Below are positions 57,541-64,000 of a stretch of 64,000 nt of DNA, piece after piece. The notes beneath the pieces were generated by a model, which was given only the letters and a program-made list of their open reading frames with translations, had not been told where the DNA came from and ran no database searches. Both the position numbers and the translations under genes were made by a program. The stretch lies in the NCBI RefSeq assembly GCF_024679095.1, contig NC_066549.1, positions 7,651,995-7,715,994 of the forward strand, given 5' to 3'. How positions within the stretch are numbered: position 1 is the stretch's first letter; each line of letters begins with the position of its first letter. Origin of the DNA: Eriocheir sinensis (lineage: Eukaryota > Arthropoda > Malacostraca > Decapoda > Varunidae).

Positions 57541-58035
57541 AGCCCACATCCCCAGCGTCCAGTGTTTGTGTAAATCCACGGAGGTGTGTCGCCACGCTTC
57601 ACTATCTTCTCCCCGCCCTCGTTCGCTTCACCGCCGAGGGAGTGGGTGTAGTGAAGGCTTAGCGAATGACCTACGGAGCTGATTGTGTCGGTGAGGCGGT
57701 CCATTATCTATTTACGGGCGTTGTTTGGAAGTTAGTTAGTCTGTCGGTCAATTACAGCGGAATGGCAGCCAATCCGTTGGTATATATTTAGCTCGCTGCG
57801 GGGGCTCAAATGACAGGAGTTTCTTTTGCACTATGTATTTTTTAGGCTTTAAAGTATTACAGAGATTCCTTTTATGTTGTTGGTCGGGTGTTTTGGTGGC
57901 TCTAGATTATGTATGCTAAATTTGAGTACCATTGTTTTAACACTGATGATTAGGACTGTTTTTTTATTTATTTTTATTTCTATCTATGTGTTTCTTTTTC
58001 ATCACTGGGATCGGTTAGTAGCTATGTGTGTCAGG
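57541..58035. other. Unique DNA, no gene recognised
   Basis: GC-moderate to 57700, then AT-rich. Confidence 0.45.
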
Positions 58036-58550
58036 TGCTTTGTCGGCTTCTTCTTCTTCTTTTTCTTCTTCTTCGTCTTCGTCTTCGTCTTTTTCTTCTC
58101 TCCTTTTTTTTCTATTTCTGTACATCTATTTTCTTTTTTCCTTTTCTTTTTCCTTCTTCATTTTCTTCTTCTTCTTCTTCTTCTTCTTCTTCTTCTTCTT
58201 CTTCTTCTTCTCCTCCTCCTTTTTATATTTCCTTTACATCTCTTTCTTTTTTCCTTTTCTTCTTCTTCTTCTTCTTTTCTCCTTCTCCTCTTTATTTTTC
58301 CTTGTTTACATCTATTTTCTTTTTCCTTTTCTTCATTTTCTTCCTTTTCTTCTCTTCCTCCTCCTTTTTTATTTTTCCTTTGCATTATTCTCTTTTTTTC
58401 CTTTTCTTTCTTTCTTTCTTCTTCTTCTTCTTCTTGTATTTCATCATCATCATCATCTTACTGAGCTATAATAAGAGGCAACATTTTTCTAGGAATGAGG
58501 CGTTTTAACGAAGCAGATTTCTTTTTCCCGTTACTCTAAATTATCTATTG
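58036..58550. repeat. (CTT)n/pyrimidine tract
   Basis: CTT at 58045-58085 and 58160-58210. A CTTTTTCCTTTTCTTC-TTTACATCT-type block repeats three times with period about 95 bp (58120-58400). Confidence 0.9.
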
Positions 58551-58795
58551 ACGAAAGTTTTTTTTTTTTTTTTTTTTTTTTGTTGTTATTTATGCCTCGC
58601 TTTTTTTTTTTTTTTTCGCTGCACATCTAACTTAGCTTTTTTTCTTTTTTCTCGTCTCCCCTCTTTTTTTTTTTTTTTTTTTTTTTCGCTGCACATCTAA
58701 CTTAGCTTTTTTTTCTTTTTTCTCTTGTCTCCCCTCGCTTTTTTTTTTTTTTTCGCTGCACATCTAACTTAGCTTTTTTTTCTTCTTCTCACTTC
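58551..58795. repeat. Tandem array, three units of about 70 bp
   Basis: TTCGCTGCACATCTAACTTA, then GCTTTTTTTTCTTTTTTCTC and TCTCCCCTC occur at about 58615, 58686 and 58752, separated by long T-runs. Confidence 0.93.
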
Positions 58796-58987
58796 CTTAT
58801 TCAATTTATATTTTTTTCGTTACTTTGGATATTTGTGAACTATATCAATGTTCAGATATTTTTACTCACTCATGAATATATCTACATATCTTCCTATCAT
58901 CTGTGGGTGTCTGTCTGTATGTTTCTGTCTTTGTATGTACGTGTGTGTGTGTGTGTGTGTGTGTTTGTGCATTTGCCTGTGTGTATT

Positions 58988-59037
<50 letters not shown>

Positions 59038-59199
59038 TGTTTCTCTGTATATATGTGTTTGTCTCCCTGTCTGTCTATCAATTTCTCTGTGTTTCTGTCG
59101 TTCTGTAAGTGTGTGCCTGTATTCCTCTTCGTTTCTGTGTGTCTGTCTGTCTATGTTCCTGTCTGTTTCTGTCTGTCTGTCACTATGTCCTGCTTTTTA
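58796..59199. repeat. (GT)n and TCTG-type runs
   Basis: GT at 58939-58963 and 58994-59036, then TCTGTCTG words to 59185. Confidence 0.9.
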
Positions 59200-59850
59200 C
59201 TATCCGGGTACATCTTCCTTAAAACAGACCAACCTACTTACACACACACCGGTCAGTCTATATATTGGTGTGGCCACGTATCTGTTTGTGTATCTGTCTC
59301 TGTTTCCTTTGGCCTTCTTTCTTCTATCCAGGTCCATTAACTATTTATACCAGCCAGCCAGTCTATATATTGGTGTAGTGTATCGTGTCTGTTTCTTGTC
59401 TCCCTGTCTCTTTTTTTTGGCCTTCTCTTCTCTATCAGGTCCATCTGCCTCCTCCATCCAGGTCCATCTGCCTCCTTCTTAAAACAGCCCTAACTATTTA
59501 TACCACCAGCCAGTATATATATTTGTGTAGCCACATCTCTGTCTCTCTGTATCTGTCTCTGTTTCCTATATATATTGGTGTAGCCACGTATCTGTTTCTC
59601 TGTATCTGTCTCTGTTTCCTTTGGCCTTCTTTCTTCTATCCAGGTCCATCTGCCTCCTTCTTAAAACAGCCCTAACTATTTATACCAACCGGCCAGTCTA
59701 TATATTGGTGTAGCCACGTATCTGTTTCTCGGTATCTGTCTCTGTTTCCTTTGGCCTTCTTTCTTCTATCCAGGTCCATCTGCCTCCTTCTTAAAACAGC
59801 CCTAACTATTTATACCAACCGGCCAGTCTATATATTGGTGTAGCCACGTG
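59200..59850 (+). repeat. Tandem array, five to six units of about 100-130 bp
   Basis: TATATATTGGTGTAGCCACG occurs at about 59567, 59699 and 59829, with diverged copies at 59260, 59363 and 59513. Each full unit continues with TGTATCTGTCTCTG, GGCCTTCTTTCTTCTATCC, GGTCCATCTGCC and AAAACAGCCCTAAC. The last two full units are almost identical (period 130 bp). Confidence 0.95.
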
Positions 59851-60165
59851 TAGGTAATGCCGGCTTCGTTCTCTCCTCACCTTCCCCTGTCAATTATTTT
59901 CATCTACCGGGCGAGCCACCTGTCAGTTTCCAGCGTACCTTTAAAAAACGGGATATTTGCGGCGCCGTGTGGGAGGGAAGAAGTGAAGGAGGGACGAGGA
60001 ATGACGCACGTTCGAAAGGGGGGAAGGGGAGGAGGAAGAGGAGGAGGAAGGGGAGGGGAGAGGAGGAGGAAGGGGAACGATGAGGAGGAAGCGAAAACGA
60101 ATAAAAATGGTGAAAAGAGAGAAAAAGTGAGAGGGAGGCTTCTTTAAACGCGCGTGGATGTTATG
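59851..60165. other. Unique patch and GGA tract
   Basis: Unique at 59851-60010 and purine-rich GGA at 60022-60140. Confidence 0.6.
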
Positions 60166-60344
60166 TATAGTAAGTAGTTTTTTTTCTTTTTCGCTATGTT
60201 TTTTTTGTTGTTGGGTTTAATGCCGCCATTATTGACTTATTAATAACCAGCTGCCTTACCCCTAGCCCAACCCACCACCTCGTTAAGACGGATAAGTGTG
60301 TAATCACGACAGGAATAGTTTTAGGAGTAGTAGTGGTAATAGTG

Positions 60345-60377
<33 letters not shown>

Positions 60378-60600
60378 ATAGTAGTGGTGACAACAACGAG
60401 AACAACAACATCAACAACATCAAACCTCGTTAAAGAGTAAAGGTTGTAATGACGTCAGGAGCAGCAGCAGTAATGGTGGTGACAACAACAACATCAACAA
60501 GCATTTTTCTATAGTATATGTATAAGCATTGTTGCCACATCATTCACTGCCTCATAACTTATCATCAACAATAGTAACAACAGCAAACACCGAATGTCCT

Positions 60601-60635
<35 letters not shown>

Positions 60636-60660
60636 GTTGCTGTTGTTGTTGTTACTTTTC
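60166..60660. repeat. AGT, CAA and ACT triplet runs
   Basis: AGT/GGT at 60323-60390, CAACAACAT at 60390-60420 and 60480-60500, ACT at 60601-60635. A TGACGTCA palindrome is at 60450-60457. Confidence 0.88.
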
Positions 60661-60873
60661 TCATCACCGGAGAGAGCGGAAAGGGAGATAAGATGAAAAA
60701 GGAGGAAGGGGGTGAGGGAGAGGGAGATGAGTGCGTAGATAAGGAAGGAGGGAGACGGAGGGAGGAGGGAGAGGAAACTGAAGAAAAAGAGGAAGGAAGA
60801 AAGGAAGGAAGGGAGAGAGCTGAAAGTGGAAGGAATTAAAGAGGAAATGGCATAATAGGAGTGAAGAAAAAGT

Positions 60874-60932
<59 letters not shown>
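60661..60932. repeat. Purine tract and (GA)n
   Basis: GGA/GAA-rich at 60668-60840 and GA at 60878-60930. Confidence 0.93.
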
Positions 60933-60934
<2 letters not shown>

Positions 60935-61084
60935 GATTCATATTCCTTAGACCCTTTCTTAATCCCTCTGACTATGCCTTCTAAGCGTTCCATAAATAGA
61001 CAGACCATCATGCTTTAAGTGTTCTAAGCGACAAGCAGCAAGGCCAGGCAGAGAAACGTTTTACCCTGTGGTGTCGTGGGGTAC
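60933..61084. other. Unique spacer
   Basis: No feature is seen. Confidence 0.5.
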
Positions 61085-61260
61085 AGAGGCTCAGACGCCC
61101 CCGCTTCTCACAACAGTAATTTATAAAAGCCACGCTGGATATTAGTCGGGTTCTCGTGGGTGTGTTTTCCTACATTCATGGTGCAGGCGCCTTGTCAAAC
61201 TATTACTAGGCTCTTAAAACTGCCCATGGTGTTCGTTGCCTGTGTAGTTATTCTGTGACA
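61085..61260 (+). repeat. Repeat C, diverged subfamily copy
   Basis: CGCTTCTCACAACAGTAATT, GTCGGGTTCTCGTGGGTG, CATTCATGGTGCAGGC and CCTTGTCAAACTATTACTAGG resemble the inverse of the tandem units at 24480-25065 more than the other repeat C copies. Confidence 0.7.
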
Positions 61261-61446
61261 CACTATTTTTTTATCTATTTATGTATCTGTTTATCTGTCT
61301 ATCAATCTCTCCACATTTAAATTTCTTGTACTTACATTCATATATACATACATTCACGCATTGGTACATTCATACATACATAGATACATTCATTCATACA
61401 TTCAATCATACATTCATACATACATACATACATACATACATTCATC

Positions 61447-61498
<52 letters not shown>

Positions 61499-61621
61499 AT
61501 GCAGAGAGAAGCTAACCAAATCTTCTCCGTCAATCCGAGTCGGTGTTTGCTCAACTTTTCCAAACACACGACGTGGAAAGAGAGCAACATGCACAAACAA
61601 CCGCCGCTTTCATCCACTATT

Positions 61622-61687
<66 letters not shown>

Positions 61688-61700
61688 CACACAGGTAAAG
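61261..61700. repeat. ATAC/CATT tetranucleotides and two (CA)n runs
   Basis: ACAT/TCAT words at 61335-61445, CA at 61453-61497 and 61623-61681. About 120 bp of unique DNA lies between. Confidence 0.93.
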
Positions 61701-61904
61701 GTCACGCCGGTATAACAGGTGTCAGCCGGCCCCCTTGGATGACGTCACCTCACGTCACTGCTTACGTGCGCCGCTACATTAATACTAAGCCATTCCCCTC
61801 CCCCTCCCCTCCCCCCATTCCTCGTACTGGATTTGGGGGGAGGGGGAGAGGGAGGAAGATGGGGAATAATGGAGTGATGACGAGGAGGAGGAGGAAGAGG
61901 TCAG
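61701..61904. other. Unique patch with CRE-like sites
   Basis: TGACGTCA at 61740-61747 followed by CACGTCACTG 10 bp later. C- and G-runs at 61797-61860. Confidence 0.45.
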
Positions 61905-62470
61905 GGAGGCGTTGGTTGTGATAAGTTCTTTTGTGTTGTGGAAGGGATGGATGAGGAAGAAAGAAAGGAGGAGGAGGTTAGGAGGCGTTGGTTGTGATAA
62001 GTTCTTTTGTGTTGTGGAAGGGATGGATGAGGAAGAAAGAAAGGAGGAGAAGGTTAGGTGTTAGTTGTGTGGAGTTCTTGTTCTGGGATAAGAGACGAAG
62101 AAGAAGAACAGAAGAAGGAGGAGGAGATTAGGAGGCGTTGGTTGTGTGGAGTTATTTTTCTAGTGATAAAAGACGAAACAGAAGAACAGGAGAAGAAGGA
62201 GGAGATAAGGAGGCGTTTGCTGTGAGGAGTTCTTTTTCTAGGGATGAGACGAAACAAGGCGTTGGTTGTGAGGAGTTATTTTTCTAGGGATAAGAGACGA
62301 AACAGAAGAACAGGAGAAGAAGGAGGAGATTAGGAGGCGTTTGCTGTGAGGAGTTCTTTTTCTAGGGATGAGACGAAAAAAGGCGTTGGTTGTGAGGAGT
62401 TCTTTTTCTAGGGATAAGAGACGAAACAGAAGAACAGGAGAAGAAGGAGGAGATTAGGAGTGGAATGTGA
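61905..62470 (+). repeat. Degenerate tandem array, seven to eight units
   Basis: AGGCGTTGGTTGTGATAAGT or AGGCGTTTGCTGTGAGGAGT, then TCTTTTTCTAGGGAT and GAGACGAAACAGAAGAACAG recur. Starts near 61905, 61981, 62055, 62131, 62210, 62253, 62334 and 62374. The two halves 62210-62330 and 62334-62455 are close copies of a roughly 123-bp compound unit. Confidence 0.92.
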
Positions 62471-62686
62471 GAGCTTCTTGTCGCTGTAATGGTTGTGGAT
62501 TAGAAGGCAGATGAGAAACCATGGAATAAAGAGGCGATATTTTAACACGAAGGAGATTGAGGACACCATTTGGGTTTTACAGACGGAGAGGAGATAGAAA
62601 CGAGTGACGATACTAAACTTTCTCATTCAATAAAGGAAAGTGTGATGGCGGGGCGAAGGAGGAGTCCATAGTCGGTATATTGTAAA
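62471..62686. other. Unique spacer
   Basis: No feature is seen. Confidence 0.5.
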
Positions 62687-62889
62687 ACACTTTCGCTTCT
62701 CACATCCCTATTTCTAAAGGTCAAAGAGGGGTCAGTCGGGTTCTAATGAGTGTTTATTTAGGTTCACGGTACAGAAGAAGGGTCAGACTACCACCAGGGT
62801 CATAAAACTACTCCTGCAAATGCCCACAACTCCTACGAAAGCCTATTCTATTTTGTGTTCTTGGGCGGCGAAATGTCATAATGCGACCC
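62687..62889 (+). repeat. Repeat C copy
   Basis: ACACTTTCGCTTCTCACATC, CTAAAGGTCAAAGAGGGGTC, GGTACAGAAGAAGGGTC, CAGGGTCATAAAACTACTCC, CTCCTACGAAAGCC and GGGCGGCGAAATG in canonical order. Confidence 0.9.
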
Positions 62890-63118
62890 CATGTGTTTTG
62901 TGGATAAAGGAGCGTTTTGTCGTGTGAGTGATCCGTGACCTGGTAGGCGAAGTAGATTTGGACCTGCTAAGATGCTGGACTGAAAAGAATAGAGAGGTGT
63001 GTGTCGTGGACCAGATAAAGAAAAGAGGAACGGCAAGGGTGGCGGAAAGAAGTGTGTTATGTCGGGAGAGGGTTGAGAAGTAGAAAATAAAGGAGAGAGA
63101 GAGAATGACAGATACACG
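62890..63118. other. Unique spacer
   Basis: No gene is seen. Confidence 0.5.
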
Positions 63119-63263
63119 CTTTTTTTTTTTTTTTTTTTTTACAATAAAGGAGACAGCTCAGGCACAAAAAAGGAAACAATAATAAAAAAAAGCCCGCTAC
63201 TCGCTGCTCCTACAAAAAAGAATCAAAAGAGGTGGCCGAAAGAGAGGTCAATTTCGGGAGGCA
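63119..63263 (-). mobile_element. Repeat E copy (inverted)
   Basis: A T-run, AATAAAGGAGACAGCTCAGG, an A-rich part, GCCCGCTACTCGCTGCTCC, AGAGGTGGCCGAAAGAGAGG and CAATTTCGGGAGG. It matches 47569-47730 closely. Confidence 0.88.
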
Positions 63264-63640
63264 AGCACAGACAGATGGATAGAAGGGCAGGCAAAAACAG
63301 GTAGATATACAGACATACAGGCGAACACAGAGAGAGAAAGACAGCCTAGCAAACACAGACAAATATAAGGAAACAGAGGCAAGCTAACAGACAGACAGAT
63401 CGACAGGCAAGTACAGACAGACAGATAAAAGGGCAGGCAAAAACAGGTGGATATACAGACATACAGGCGAACACAGAGAGAATGACAGCCAAGCAAATAC
63501 AAACAACTAGAAGGAAACGGAGGCAAGCTAACAGGCATACAGACAGACAGATAAAGACATAGGCAAATAGACAGATTGGGACAGACAGATAGACCGACAA
63601 ACACACAGAAAGACAGACAAAGACCGACCTAGAAACACTG
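63264..63640 (+). repeat. Tandem duplication, two units of about 150 bp, CAGA-rich
   Basis: AAGGGCAGGCAAAAACAGGT, ATATACAGACATACAGGCGA and GAAACNGAGGCAAGCTAACA recur from about 63282 and 63429. The array sits directly against repeat E. Confidence 0.9.
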
Positions 63641-64000
63641 ACTAGGCCATAGACAGACAGACACTGATGGGGAGAGAGCGGAAAACAGACAGAATAGATA
63701 AAATGAAATGGGTGAAAGACAGATCTGGGTTTGTGTGCTGAGAATGTCCTGAAGACGAAGAAGGCGATGGAGAGAGAGAGGAATGGCGGTGGTGGTGATG
63801 GTCAGGGTGGTGGTGATGGTCAGGGTGGTGGTGATGGTGGTGGTGGTTGCGGTGGTGAGATTGGAATGACATTTAGGTTACAGAATGGTCGCTTGAGAAG
63901 AAGAGGAGGAGGAGGAGGAGGGGGTGGAGAAAGAGGAGGAGGAGTATTTGCTAGTTAAGATGCAGAGGAAGATGGCGTGGACAAAAAGGAAAGCGTTATA
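63641..64000. repeat. Spacer, GGT/GAT triplets and GGA tract
   Basis: GGTGGTGATGGTCAG repeats about three times at 63788-63845, GGA at 63903-63945. AAGATGGCGTGG is at 63969. Confidence 0.8.

Noticed and set aside
58835..59482. 215-codon Cys/Val-rich membrane-like frame
   Set aside because: It follows GT and TCTG repeats and then the 130-bp tandem array, with no independent coding signal.
63248..63606. Cys/Leu/Val-rich secreted-protein-like minus-strand frame
   Set aside because: It is a translation of the CAGA-rich tandem duplication.

Overview
This window reads as intergenic DNA from an arthropod genome, most likely a decapod crustacean and perhaps a crab. That assignment is inference. It rests on the extreme density of long (GA)n, (CA)n, (GGA)n and (AAT)n microsatellites, on decayed CR1-type non-LTR retrotransposons, and on a tRNA-derived SINE of the kind common in decapods. 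I find no complete host protein-coding gene. Nearly every long open frame (poly-Ser/Leu, poly-Arg/Glu, His/Thr, Val/Cys, poly-Asn) is a translation of simple sequence. The only genes I support with high confidence are two tRNA-Asp(GUC) genes.

Layout. 0-5.1 kb: microsatellites alternating with minus-strand CR1-like LINE fragments. 5.1-8.4 kb: GGA/CCT tracts, a dispersed purine-rich repeat, a SINE tail and a long (AAT)n. 8.47-10.25 kb: two tRNA-Asp genes as an inverted duplication around a LINE with a nearly whole reverse transcriptase domain. 11.16-11.97 kb: a second LINE, sister to the one at 2.3-3.6 kb but in opposite orientation. 12-18.5 kb: short tandem arrays, a poly-A-tailed repeat (here 'repeat E'), a 250-bp near-perfect hairpin and two MITE-like elements. 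18.8-22.4 kb: purine tracts and (GA)n. 23.2-30.2 kb: minisatellites with units of about 97, 150, 120-138 and 61 bp. 30.7-37.1 kb: a very long pyrimidine-biased region. 37-43 kb: more microsatellites. 43.0-43.9 kb: a 31-bp minisatellite. 45.4-48.3 kb: the most gene-like stretch, holding a LINE remnant, a possible terminal exon with an AATAAA, a possible promoter plus first exon with a splice donor, and a full SINE. 48.5-51.4 kb: a diverged tandem segmental duplication. 51.5-64 kb: more repeats, small LINE and SINE pieces, and tandem arrays.

The window is shaped by transposition and tandem expansion. LINE 3' ends repeatedly sit directly against microsatellites. The same small repeat families (called C, D, E, F and G here) recur in both orientations, and one tandem array is split by a repeat-E insertion. 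Candidate exons are flagged with low confidence because only splice-like signals and short open frames support them. All percentages of identity, expression and family assignments would need computation; none were run.
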